The translations under genes and the position numbers were made by a program. Below, piece after piece: positions 38,184 to 46,660 of a DNA stretch of 64,000 nucleotides. This DNA comes from Asaia bogorensis. GTDB taxonomy: Bacteria > Pseudomonadota > Alphaproteobacteria > Acetobacterales > Acetobacteraceae. Position 1 is the first letter of the stretch. The number at the start of each line of letters is the position of its first letter. Where the stretch lies: positions 186,001-250,000 of the forward strand of contig CAMBMS010000001.1 of the NCBI GenBank assembly GCA_945868845.1, in the 5' to 3' direction. Below the pieces are notes generated by a model. The model searched no databases, was not told the origin of the DNA, and saw only the letters and a list, made by a program, of their open reading frames with translations.

Positions 38184-39897
38184 GTGCGCCGGTTCCCTTC
38201 AGCAATTGTCCACCATGATGGCCCGTGGCGACACCATCTTCAAACGCCACCACACCATTGACGATGGTGGCCACAATCCCTTCCGCCTTCTGTACTAACC
38301 GCCGCGCGCCGCCTGGTAAATCCCATTCCACCGTCGGCATCGATGGACGAATTTCGTCGGCATCAAACAACACTAGGTCAGCGGCAAATCCCGCTCGCAC
38401 TAACCCGCGGTCATTCATCTCCCACGCTGCCGCGTTATCGAACGTCAAACGTCGGATCGCCGCTTCTAAAGTAAATTCTTTCTTCTGCCGTACCCAGTAA
38501 CTTAGCATATGGGTTTGTAGGGACGATCCCATCTCCTGGCACACATGTGCCCCCGAATCAGAGAATGTCGCCAAAGTCCAGGGATGGCGCAGCATATCCA
38601 GCACATGATCCGGCTGTTCGTTTACCAATGGCTGCACAAACACCTGATTTTCGTTGGCTAGCATTAGGTCGATCATCACATCGACTGGGTGCTTGCCGCG
38701 CGCGGCTGCAAGGTCGGCCACCGTCGGATCTTCCCACGCCACGTCCTTCATCGCGAACAAATTATCGTAATTTGGCTTATGCGGATTGGTGGTCGCCGCA
38801 CCGCCGCCTTGGAACACATTCCCGCGCGGCTTCATCGTTGCTTCATCAGCCACCAGCTGCGCACGCAAGGCTGGATCCGCCATCCGGCGCTGCTGTTCCG
38901 CCACCGGCAGGCCACGCAACGGTTTCCAATGTTCCAAAGCATCAAACGGCAAATAGGATTTTAGTGAAAAAATTGCATTGATCGATTTCGTCGTTGTCTG
39001 CCCGAACATGCGCGCCCCGGCTGCCACGCTCTCATTCAAATAATCGAGCTGATACTGGTACGGGTTCGGACTATCCCCCTGCTTGGTAGAAATCGTGCCG
39101 AACATCGTCGGCCGCCCGGTTGCGATGGCCAACTTTCGAAGCTGCGCTAGGAAGGCGCGCTGGTTGGCGCCGTTGGACACATCCGGCCCGATCTGGAAAA
39201 TCCCCGCATCCAACTCCGCCATCGCGCCCACCAGCGCCTCCAGTTCGCTCCAATCGGCGATACGGCTGGCGACGGGGGTGTCATCAGGGGTCACATGGGT
39301 ATGCGCGCGAGAAGAAGAAAACCCTATCGCCCCAGCGCGCAGAGCTTCTTGCACCGCGTGCATCATGCACTTCACATCGTCCTCGGTTGCTTTTTCGCTC
39401 AGCGCGCGTTCACCCATCACCGTCATGCGCAAGGCTGAATGGCCGATATAGCTGGCATAGTTCAGTGCCTTCGGCAGCCGTTCCACGGTGGCTAAGTATT
39501 CGGGGAAACTCTCCCAGGTCCAATCGATACCCGCCAGCATCGCGTCGAGCGGAATATCCTCAACGGCACTCAGGCAGCGCGCGAACCATTCGCGCTGATC
39601 CGCCGGGCAAGGTGCTAGGGCAAAACCGCAATTGCCCATCACCACGCTGGTCACGCCATGCCAGCAGGAAGACGTGCCCGCGCTATCCCAGTTCACCTGC
39701 GCGTCCATATGCGTATGGCCATCGATGAAGCCCGGCGCCACAATCAACCCATCGGCGTTGATCACCCGTTGCGCCGGCGCGCGGATGCGCCCGATTTCCA
39801 CGATGCGCCCACCCTTCACCCCCACATCGGCGCGATAGCGGCCCATGCCTGACCCATCCACGATGGTGCCGTTACGAATGACGAGATCGAAGCTCAT
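38176..39897 (-). CDS. N-acyl-D-amino-acid deacylase family amidohydrolase
   Basis: A 573-residue metallohydrolase. GFIDGHTHMDAQ gives the HxH metal site, VMGNCGFALAPC has the bridging-type cysteine of D-aminoacylases, YIGHSALR a further histidine, and FSDSGAHVCQ the catalytic aspartate. The C-terminus has the GFAADLVLFD beta-sandwich return. Family members also include bacterial enzymes of unknown substrate, so a D-aminoacylase role is only likely. The ATG at 39897 lies eight bases after GGGGA; ATG 39903 is also possible. It is the first gene of a two-gene unit with the CoA-transferase. Confidence 0.88.
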   Translation of the reverse strand: MSFDLVIRNGTIVDGSGMGRYRADVGVKGGRIVEIGRIRAPAQRVINADGLIVAPGFIDGHTHMDAQVNWDSAGTSSCWHGVTSVVMGNCGFALAPCPADQREWFARCLSAVEDIPLDAMLAGIDWTWESFPEYLATVERLPKALNYASYIGHSALRMTVMGERALSEKATEDDVKCMMHAVQEALRAGAIGFSSSRAHTHVTPDDTPVASRIADWSELEALVGAMAELDAGIFQIGPDVSNGANQRAFLAQLRKLAIATGRPTMFGTISTKQGDSPNPYQYQLDYLNESVAAGARMFGQTTTKSINAIFSLKSYLPFDALEHWKPLRGLPVAEQQRRMADPALRAQLVADEATMKPRGNVFQGGGAATTNPHKPNYDNLFAMKDVAWEDPTVADLAAARGKHPVDVMIDLMLANENQVFVQPLVNEQPDHVLDMLRHPWTLATFSDSGAHVCQEMGSSLQTHMLSYWVRQKKEFTLEAAIRRLTFDNAAAWEMNDRGLVRAGFAADLVLFDADEIRPSMPTVEWDLPGGARRLVQKAEGIVATIVNGVVAFEDGVATGHHGGQLLKGTGARD

Positions 39898-40034
39898 GAC
39901 CATTTTCCCCACCGATACGCCGCCAGTCTAGCGCGCCCGCGCAGGCGCGGAAACGGCCCCCCAGTCGCGGCTTGAACCGGTGGTGCATGGCGCATAGGCT
40001 CGTGCCAAGCGCGAAGAAAATGAGGGGAAAACCG

Positions 40035-41240
40035 ATGGCCGGGCCACTAGCGGGCGTGCGGATTCTGGACTGCACATCGGTCGTTCTCGGCCCGTGGGCG
40101 GCGCAGCAGCTGGGCGATCTCGGTGCCGATGTGATCAAGATCGAACCGCCCACCGGCGATACCACGCGCCAGCTCGGCCCGCGGCGTAATCCGGGCATGG
40201 CGGCGTTCTTCCTCGGCTGCAATCGTAACAAGCGCAGCATCGTGCTGGATCTGAAAGTCCCCGAGGGTCGTGACGCCCTGTTCGAACTGGCAAAAACCGC
40301 CGATGTGCTGATGCACAACTACCGCCCCGAACCCGCCGCGCGCCTTGGCGTGCCGTACGAGGCATTCCAAAAAATAAATCCCAAACTGCTCTATGTCGCC
40401 GCCTACGGCTACCGCGCCGCCGGGCCGATGGGGCCGAAAGCGGCGTATGACGATATCATCCAAGCCGGCACTGGCATGGCCATGCTGCAAACCGTGGTCG
40501 CCGGCGCGCCGCGCTTCCTGCCCACCCTCGTCGCCGATAAGTCCAGTTCGAACGCCGTCGTCTCGGCCGTGCTGGCAGGATTATTTGAACGCGAACGCTC
40601 CGGCCAGGGCCAGGCGGTCGAGGTGCCGATGTACGAAACCCTCGTCTCCTTCGTCATGGTGGAGCATCTGTATGGCGAAACGTTCCGTCCTGCGATCGAA
40701 GGCGCGGGCTATCGCCGCCTGCTGAACAAAGAACGCCGCCCTTACCCCTCAAAAGACGGCTTCTTTGCCCTGTTGCCCTACACTGACGGGCACTGGCGCG
40801 AATTCGTCAAACTGATCGGGCGTGACGAGATCATGCAGGACCCGCGCTTCTTCTCGCTCGCCACGCGGCTCGACAATATCGAAGTGGTTTACTCCACCCT
40901 GGCGGAAATCTGCGCCACCCGCACCAACGCCGAATGGGTGGCGCTGCTGAAGAACGCCAACGTCCCGCATGGCCCAGTCAATACGCTGGAAGATTTGCTC
41001 ACCGAAGAACAACTGGTCGCCACCGGCTTCTGGAAGGACGTCGATCACCCGACCGAGGGCAAGCTACGCATGCCCGACATCCCAACGCGCTTCAGCCGCA
41101 CCGCACCCGAAATCCGCCGCCTGCAGCCGCGCCTCGGCGAACACAGCCTGGAAGTCCTGCGCGAATCCGGCTTCAGCGAGGAGCGCATCGCCACCATGCT
41201 CACCACCGGCGCCACGCGTGACGGCAACGCGCCAGGATAA
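40035..41240 (+). CDS. CaiB/BaiF family CoA-transferase (second copy)
   Basis: A 401-residue family III CoA-transferase, clearly different from the copy at 37 kb. Blocks are GVRILDCTSVVLGPWAAQQLGDLGADVIKIEPPTGD, NRNKRSIVLDLKVPEGRDAL and KAAYDDIIQAGTGMA, where the Asp-Asp holds the catalytic aspartate. It looks like the type that uses succinyl-CoA or a dicarboxylate. GAGGGGAAAA precedes the ATG. It is divergent from the deacylase gene and ends at a large inverted repeat. Confidence 0.92.
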   Translation: MAGPLAGVRILDCTSVVLGPWAAQQLGDLGADVIKIEPPTGDTTRQLGPRRNPGMAAFFLGCNRNKRSIVLDLKVPEGRDALFELAKTADVLMHNYRPEPAARLGVPYEAFQKINPKLLYVAAYGYRAAGPMGPKAAYDDIIQAGTGMAMLQTVVAGAPRFLPTLVADKSSSNAVVSAVLAGLFERERSGQGQAVEVPMYETLVSFVMVEHLYGETFRPAIEGAGYRRLLNKERRPYPSKDGFFALLPYTDGHWREFVKLIGRDEIMQDPRFFSLATRLDNIEVVYSTLAEICATRTNAEWVALLKNANVPHGPVNTLEDLLTEEQLVATGFWKDVDHPTEGKLRMPDIPTRFSRTAPEIRRLQPRLGEHSLEVLRESGFSEERIATMLTTGATRDGNAPG

Positions 41241-41342
41241 GGTAAGGCCAGGGGCGCTGCCCCTGGGCCTAGCTAAGAGCATACCCTTGTAGCCCATTCA
41301 TATTGGTAGAATTGAAGCAGGTGTAGCGCCCTTGGCCTTACC
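41241..41342. terminator. Inverted repeat between CoA-transferase and secB ends
   Basis: GGTAAGGCCAGGGGCGCT (41241-41258) and the complement of 41325-41342 match at 17 of 18 positions; each arm begins right after a stop codon. Nested in the left side is a tight hairpin, GGCCAGGGGC, loop GCT-type, GCCCCTGGGCC (41246-41269, one bulge). Both could end transcription from either side. Confidence 0.65.
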
Positions 41343-41882
41343 TCACGCTGGCGCCACACCGCTGGCACGGCGCGATTGCCACAGCGCAACAAAATCCAAC
41401 GGCTGCAAAAACACCGGCGGAAAACCGCCATCGCGGGTGATATCGGCCAGGATATTGCGCGCGAAGGGGAACAGAAGGCGCGGCGCTTCCACCAGCAGCA
41501 GCGGCTCGATGGCATTCTCCGCCACCCCACCCAGGGTGAACACGCCGGCGAAAGTCAGTTCAGCGACGAACAAGGTGGGCGCGGACTCATCCACGGGGCC
41601 CGGCGCCTGGCCGTTCGGGCCTGGCGTCGGACCGTTCGGGCCTGGCGCCGGCGTCTGCTTCGCCTCCGCGCGGATCACCAGGGATACCTCGTAGACATGC
41701 TGGTTCGGATCCAGCCGGCTCGCCTGCACATCCAGATTCAGGTTCACCTGCGGCTGGCCCTGCGGCTGCATATAGACCCCCGGCGCGCCTGGCACTTCGA
41801 AGGAGATATCCTTCACGTATTGAATATTGATGGTCAGGGGCATGCTGCCAGGCGGCGGGGCGCCCTGGGTGGTTCCGGACAT
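41343..41882 (-). CDS. secB: Protein-export chaperone SecB with a Pro/Gly-rich insertion
   Basis: Cytoplasmic tetrameric chaperone for Sec export, 179 residues. INIQYVKDISFEVPGAP is the conserved first strand region, TFAGVFTLGGV and APRLLFPFARNILADITRDGGFPPVFLQPLDFVALW the C-terminal core. Between RAEAK and TLFVAELTF it carries an insertion of about 25 residues (76-102) made of GPNG repeats, which usual SecB proteins lack. The ATG at 41882 follows GGAG and gives a normal length; the open frame upstream to 42002 is not SecB-like. It is divergent from nudC. Confidence 0.92.
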   Translation of the reverse strand: MSGTTQGAPPPGSMPLTINIQYVKDISFEVPGAPGVYMQPQGQPQVNLNLDVQASRLDPNQHVYEVSLVIRAEAKQTPAPGPNGPTPGPNGQAPGPVDESAPTLFVAELTFAGVFTLGGVAENAIEPLLLVEAPRLLFPFARNILADITRDGGFPPVFLQPLDFVALWQSRRASGVAPA

Positions 41883-42002
41883 CTGGGTCTCCACTGGCTG
41901 CGATCGCCGCCGCATCGGAAAGAAGGAGCCGGGCGGTAGCACGGGTCGCGCCATCGCACCATCTTGAAACAAGCCGCGCCCCGTTGCCCCCTCCGCCGGC
42001 AC

Positions 42003-42989
42003 ATGGCACCGTCACCCCCAGTAACGCCCCATGAGCATGAGCAACCCATCGTGACCCTGATTACCGCCAGCCGCCCGAATGTCTATTCATCGTCCCCCCT
42101 TGACCGCATCGCCACCAGACGCGAGGACCAGGCCTGGATCAACGAACAGCTGAACAATCCCGAATCACTATTCGTGCCGGTCTGGCGCAACCGCAACCTC
42201 GTGCACGGGGTGGCAGAGGGCCAACCGGAAGCGATCTATATCTCCGGCGCCGCGGCGCAAACCTTGCGCATGGCCGGCGGCCTTTCAGATACCCCCTGGG
42301 CCTTCCTCGGCCTGCTGGAGGGCAAGGCGGTGTTTACCGTCGATCTCTCCGCCGCCGATGATCCGGTACCGCTGCTTTCGGACAGCCTTGGCACATTCGT
42401 CGATCTGCGCTCGGTCGGCTGGGGGGTAGCGAAGCCGGAAGCATCAGTCCTGGCGCATGCGCGAGGACTGATGCACTGGCGCTCCAGGCACGGCTATTGC
42501 GGCGTGTGCGGCGGTGCCTGCGAATCGCGCTCCTCCGGCCACATGATGAAATGCACTGCCTGCGGAGCGGAACATTTCCCGCGCACTGATTCTGCGGTGA
42601 TCATGCTGGTGACGCGCGGCGATCATTGCCTGCTCGGCCATTCGCAGCGTTTTCCGCGCGCCAATATGTATTCCACCCTCGCCGGCTTCTTGGAACCTGG
42701 CGAAACATTGGAAGAAGCCGTCCGCCGCGAAGTGTTCGAGGAATCCGGCATCAAGGTCGGCTACGTGCAGTATCATTCCAGCCAACCCTGGCCCTTTCCC
42801 GGCAACATCATGCTGGGCTTCTATGCCGAGGCCCTGACCGATCAGATCACCATCGACCCGGAAGAGCTGATCGACGCCCGCTGGTTCTCCCGCGATCAAT
42901 GCAAGAACCCGGAGGCGCATGATTTCCTCCTCCCCCGCGTCGATAGCATCGCGCGACGTTTAATCGAGGACTGGATGGCGGCCGGATGA
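42003..42989 (+). CDS. nudC: NAD+ diphosphatase (NADH pyrophosphatase)
   Basis: Nudix hydrolase of about 328 residues that splits NAD(H) or removes NAD caps from RNA. The zinc ribbon is YCGVCGGACES followed by MKCTACGAEHFPR; the Nudix box is GFLEPGETLEEAVRREVFEESGI; SQPWPFPGNIMLGFYAEA is the NudC-specific SQPWPFPxS motif. The start is uncertain: ATG 42003, ATG 41964 and GTG 42051 are all in frame and none has a strong ribosome site. It overlaps the next gene by four bases. Confidence 0.93.
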   Translation: MAPSPPVTPHEHEQPIVTLITASRPNVYSSSPLDRIATRREDQAWINEQLNNPESLFVPVWRNRNLVHGVAEGQPEAIYISGAAAQTLRMAGGLSDTPWAFLGLLEGKAVFTVDLSAADDPVPLLSDSLGTFVDLRSVGWGVAKPEASVLAHARGLMHWRSRHGYCGVCGGACESRSSGHMMKCTACGAEHFPRTDSAVIMLVTRGDHCLLGHSQRFPRANMYSTLAGFLEPGETLEEAVRREVFEESGIKVGYVQYHSSQPWPFPGNIMLGFYAEALTDQITIDPEELIDARWFSRDQCKNPEAHDFLLPRVDSIARRLIEDWMAAG

Positions 42990-43273
42990 TCCGCGCTTTC
43001 GCTCTTATCCTGCTGCTTGCCGCCTGCGGCCCCACCGCCAACACACCGGACACGATCTGCCAGCGCGACGCCAATGACGATCCGGCCGTAAAGCACATCA
43101 TCATCCGCCAGGTCGGCAACCCATCCCTCGGATCGAACGACTCCGACGCGCTTTCACAAGCCCGTGCTCAGGCTAGACGCGCCTGCCTGCACCGTCTGGG
43201 CGTACTCCCACAGGGGGGCGGCGGCGTGGAACCGGTACGCCAGCCCAGCTCGGCATTTCGCGGCCTATTCTGA
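42986..43273 (+). CDS. Small lipoprotein of unknown function
   Basis: A 95-residue product with a typical lipoprotein signal: MIRAFALILLLAACGPT, lipobox LAAC. The mature part contains one further cysteine pair (ICQRDAND and RRACLHRLG), suggesting a disulfide in the periplasm, and AVKHIIIRQVG. It starts within the nudC stop codon (ATGA), so translation is coupled. I recall similar short proteins in related bacteria but no known role. Confidence 0.75.
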   Translation: MIRAFALILLLAACGPTANTPDTICQRDANDDPAVKHIIIRQVGNPSLGSNDSDALSQARAQARRACLHRLGVLPQGGGGVEPVRQPSSAFRGLF

Positions 43274-43280
43274 GCGTGTG

Positions 43281-43736
43281 ATGGCAGGCATGTCGGAATT
43301 GCTGACTATTGGGTATGAAGGCACCACCCTCGCCAACGTGCTCGCCGCACTGCGGGCAGCGCATGTGGAATTGCTCATTGACGTGAGAGCCGTCGCGTCC
43401 TCCCGTAAACCGGGATTCTCCAAGAACCTACTGGCAGCTTCCCTTGCGGACGCAGGTATCGGCTATCTGCATTTACAATCACTCGGCACGCCGAAGGAAG
43501 GTCGCCTGGCTGTCCGTGCCGGGCATCCCGAACGCATGCACGCGATTTTTCACACCCACATGGCAGCGGACCGCCCCCGCGCCGCCCTCGCCCAAGCCAT
43601 CGCAGCCGCCCGCGGCCAGCGCGCCTGCTTGCTTTGTTTCGAACATGATCACCGCACCTGCCATCGCGCCCTGGTGGCGGAGATGATCCAGGCGGAGACC
43701 AGCCAATCCGTCACGCACCTGCACGTCGCGCTTTGA
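43281..43736 (+). CDS. DUF488 family protein
   Basis: A 151-residue cytoplasmic protein. TIGYEGTTLANVLAALRAAHVELLIDVRA at the N-terminus, SRKPGFSKNLL, and LLCFEHDHRTCHRALVAEMI with Cys and His residues at the C-terminus are the DUF488 marks. Function is not known; conserved Asp, Arg, Cys and His suggest a nuclease or metal site. ATG 43281 and ATG 43290 are both possible starts. It lies between the small lipoprotein and cysQ, all on the plus strand. Confidence 0.82.
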   Translation: MAGMSELLTIGYEGTTLANVLAALRAAHVELLIDVRAVASSRKPGFSKNLLAASLADAGIGYLHLQSLGTPKEGRLAVRAGHPERMHAIFHTHMAADRPRAALAQAIAAARGQRACLLCFEHDHRTCHRALVAEMIQAETSQSVTHLHVAL

Positions 43737-43755
43737 CCATCCCCGCCCGGCTGGT

Positions 43756-44628
43756 ATGAGCGAGCGCATGGACGGCGATGCCTTACTGGCCCTGGCGATC
43801 GATCTCACGGAACGCGCCGGCGCGGCCATCCTGGCCGTACGCGCACGCGGCTTCGACGTGATCCGCAAGACCGATGCCTCTCCGGTCACCGAGGCCGATT
43901 ACGCCGCCGAAGCCATCATCCTCGCCGGGCTGCGCGCCGGTTCCCCACAAATCCCGGTGATCGCCGAGGAAGAAATGGCCGCCGGGCATCCCGGTGTCGC
44001 AAGTGAAGAATTCTGGCTGGTCGATCCGCTGGACGGTACGCGCGAATTCGTCGCCGGGCACGATGAGTTCACCGTCAATATCGCCCTGATCCGCGAGACC
44101 CGCCCGGTGCTCGGCGTTGTCGGCGTGCCGGTCACGGGTGAAATTTTCATCGGCATTGTCGGGCGCGGCGCGGCGAAGCGCGACCGCACCGGCCGCCGCG
44201 CCATCTTCGCCCGCAAGCCCCCACCCGAGGGTCTGACCGTTTTGGCCAGCCGCTCGCACGCCAACGAAGCCGCCCTGCAAGAATTCCTGCGCGGCCGCAA
44301 CGTGAAAAAAATAACCAATTACGGATCATCATTAAAATTTTGCCGCATAGCGGAGGGGCTGGCGGATCTCTATCCGCGCCAGGGCCGTACAATGGAATGG
44401 GACACGGCGGCGGCACAGGCGGTGCTGCAAGCAGCCGGCGGCGCAGTCCTCACCTTGGACGGCTTTCCTCTCCGCTACGGAAAACCCGGCTGGGAAAATC
44501 CGCATTTTTACGCAACTGGCCAGATCGTCGCCGTCCAGCCATTACCCGGTGAAACGGGTGGCACAACAGGCCCGGAGCCAACGCGCTATGGCGACTGGGC
44601 GCACAAGGGCCGCGTCAGCGATTTTTAG
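43756..44628 (+). CDS. cysQ: 3'(2'),5'-bisphosphate nucleotidase CysQ
   Basis: Mg-dependent phosphatase of the inositol monophosphatase superfamily that clears PAP, 290 residues (286 if ATG 43768 is used). KTDASPVTEADYAAE, VIAEEEMAAG, WLVDPLDGTREFVAGHDEFTVNIAL (metal-binding DPLDGT) and MEWDTAAAQAVL are the superfamily motifs in order. The C-terminus has about 30 extra residues with GETGGTTGPEPTRYGDW. The TAG is followed by a copy of the short intergenic repeat. Confidence 0.9.
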   Translation: MSERMDGDALLALAIDLTERAGAAILAVRARGFDVIRKTDASPVTEADYAAEAIILAGLRAGSPQIPVIAEEEMAAGHPGVASEEFWLVDPLDGTREFVAGHDEFTVNIALIRETRPVLGVVGVPVTGEIFIGIVGRGAAKRDRTGRRAIFARKPPPEGLTVLASRSHANEAALQEFLRGRNVKKITNYGSSLKFCRIAEGLADLYPRQGRTMEWDTAAAQAVLQAAGGAVLTLDGFPLRYGKPGWENPHFYATGQIVAVQPLPGETGGTTGPEPTRYGDWAHKGRVSDF

Positions 44629-44646
44629 AGTATTTGTCGCTTACGC
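44626..44646 (+). repeat. Diverged copy of the stop-linked repeat
   Basis: The cysQ TAG is followed by AGTATTTGTCGCTTACGC, matching copies at 10588 and 51075 in TTYGTCGCTTACGC and in its position at a stop codon. It lies in the 30 bp between the convergent cysQ and MprF-like genes. Confidence 0.5.
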
Positions 44647-44658
44647 CCCCAGCTCCAG

Positions 44659-46644
44659 TTACGGTCCCAGCTCCGGCAGCAACCCCAGCATCGTCTCCAG
44701 GTCGCGTTCGGCGACGCAGACCAGATAGGCTTCGGCCATCGGCGTATCGCCCTCAGTTTCCGGCAACGGACGGTTATCGGGGCCGAGCGGCAGCGCGGTC
44801 AGCCCCAAATCGGCATAAACGCTCAAGAGATCAGGCCCTGTGCGCCAGAAAACCGGACTGCGGTTTTCTTTCATCGCCAGATCGCACAATTGCCACACGG
44901 CGGTAGCCCGGTCGTTTCTGTTACCGACTGGATCGCCGAGCCCCAGCAGAATCCGCCCATGCCTGCGAAAGGCTAGCGCGGCCGTTCCAGCCTCGCCCCA
45001 GACCAGGCCATCAACGGAGGTCGGCACACGTCCGCCCAAACTTACGAACCGGCCGCGCGCCGTCTCATCCCATGCCTGTACCGCCACGCGGCCGGGTCGG
45101 ATCAGGCTCCAGATCGCGAACAGGCCGAGGCCGACCGCCAATGCGATGGTCACCCGCAGCACCGCCGGCATCTCGGGCGCGAGGATAATTTTCCACCACG
45201 CAAAATCGGCCATGAAACGCGCCTGATGGGCAAACCCCGCCAATGCCAACACACACGCCGTCAACACCAGTAGCGGCACGGTGGTGGAAACCTGCAACGG
45301 CCCGGACAGTAGGCGCGCGTGCCGGTAAAAGCTGCGGTGAAACGGCGCGATCAGCACCATCACGACCAACAGCATACCACCGACCCACAGCCGTGTGCCC
45401 TGCATCAGGTTAAAAACGCCACCGAACAGCAGCAGGCCCAGAGTGACACCCCACGCCAGATGGACCCGTCGCGACAACCCCACCGCCAGCACCAGCAATC
45501 CCGCACCGACCAAGGATGGAACGAACTGCCCCGCATGGGTGGCGATCTGCCCCAGCTCCAGGTCGATCCAGGAAAAATCTGGTGGCGACGCCAGCGCGCC
45601 CACCAACATCAGCATCGCGCCGCTGAGCGCGACGGCGCCGGTGGCGATCGCAATCGGGAAGTCCGGCTCGCTCCAGCTTGCCAGGGTGCGCACGCCCTTC
45701 AGCATGAAGCCGCCGCGCAGCAGCAATTCATTACCGGTGAACATCAGCCCGGCGATGAACAGCGGGATAATGTAATAGAACAGCCGGAACCCTACGATGG
45801 CGCCGACGATCGTGGGCGCGTCCAGCCAGGGCGACAGGCCGAGCAGCATGGCGGTGTCGAACACGCCGATACCGCCCGGGATGTTGGCGGCCAGCCCCGC
45901 CGTGTAGGCGGTGAGATACACCGCCAGGAAGCGCAGCAGTGTCAGCCCATCCGCGTTCGGCAGCATGGCGTAGAAGATTGTAGCCGTCATGATGACGTCG
46001 ATGGTGGCCAGCACCACTTGCAGCAGCGCCAAACGGAAGCCCGGTAAGCCGATCGGTTGCCCGAACAGGTTGAACGTACCCAGCACCCGCGCCAGGGTGA
46101 CATAGCCGATCACCACCACCCACAGCCCGGTGCCGATCACGTACATCATCCAGTACGGCAGGCGATCGCCAAAGAAGGGCACCGCGTCCGGCTCAAGGAA
46201 CAGCACGAGACCGCCCAGCACCATACCGCCCAGAGAAAAGGTGAGACTACAGAACGCCACGAGCTTGGCGATCTGCACTGGCGTCATGCCCCAATGGGAA
46301 TACAGCCGATAGCGCACGGCGGCGCCAGATACAGCAGCAAAACCGAGATTATGCGACAGCGTATAGGCGCAGAACGACGCGAAGCAGACCCGGCCATAAG
46401 TGATGCGGTGCCCAGCATAGATGGTGCCCAGCAGGTCGTAAAACGTCAGCACGTAATAAGACATGAAGGTCCAGAAGAAGGAAAACACCAGCGCCAGGAC
46501 GGGAAGCGCGGCCAGCGCATGGGCGATATCCTCCAGCTTCAGGTTGCGGAACTCCTTCTGCACCACATAAATAGCGCCCAGCAGCAGCACCACACCGATC
46601 AGAGCCGGCAAATGGCGCGCAAATTTTTTCAGTGTTTCGATCAC
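44659..46644 (-). CDS. MprF-like membrane protein with shortened synthase domain
   Basis: About 661 residues. The N-terminal 500 or so form a polytopic membrane domain of the MprF flippase/UPF0104 type (YVVQKEFRNLKLEDIAHAL, LSHNLGFAAVSGAAVRYRLY, ANIPGGIGVFDTAML, FRLFYYIIPLFIAG). The C-terminal soluble part begins RFVSLGGRVPTSVDGLVWGEAGTAALAFRRHGRILLGLGDPVG, the first half of the DUF2156 aminoacyl-phosphatidylglycerol synthase domain, then stops after LGLTALPLGPDNR and a short tail. Usual MprF proteins have about 850 residues, so the second GNAT half is missing. The GTG at 46644, after GACGAGG, is preferred over GTG 46671. It follows lysS on the same strand, 16 bp away. Confidence 0.8.
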   Translation of the reverse strand: MIETLKKFARHLPALIGVVLLLGAIYVVQKEFRNLKLEDIAHALAALPVLALVFSFFWTFMSYYVLTFYDLLGTIYAGHRITYGRVCFASFCAYTLSHNLGFAAVSGAAVRYRLYSHWGMTPVQIAKLVAFCSLTFSLGGMVLGGLVLFLEPDAVPFFGDRLPYWMMYVIGTGLWVVVIGYVTLARVLGTFNLFGQPIGLPGFRLALLQVVLATIDVIMTATIFYAMLPNADGLTLLRFLAVYLTAYTAGLAANIPGGIGVFDTAMLLGLSPWLDAPTIVGAIVGFRLFYYIIPLFIAGLMFTGNELLLRGGFMLKGVRTLASWSEPDFPIAIATGAVALSGAMLMLVGALASPPDFSWIDLELGQIATHAGQFVPSLVGAGLLVLAVGLSRRVHLAWGVTLGLLLFGGVFNLMQGTRLWVGGMLLVVMVLIAPFHRSFYRHARLLSGPLQVSTTVPLLVLTACVLALAGFAHQARFMADFAWWKIILAPEMPAVLRVTIALAVGLGLFAIWSLIRPGRVAVQAWDETARGRFVSLGGRVPTSVDGLVWGEAGTAALAFRRHGRILLGLGDPVGNRNDRATAVWQLCDLAMKENRSPVFWRTGPDLLSVYADLGLTALPLGPDNRPLPETEGDTPMAEAYLVCVAERDLETMLGLLPELGP

Positions 46645-46660
46645 TCGCGCCAACCTCGTC

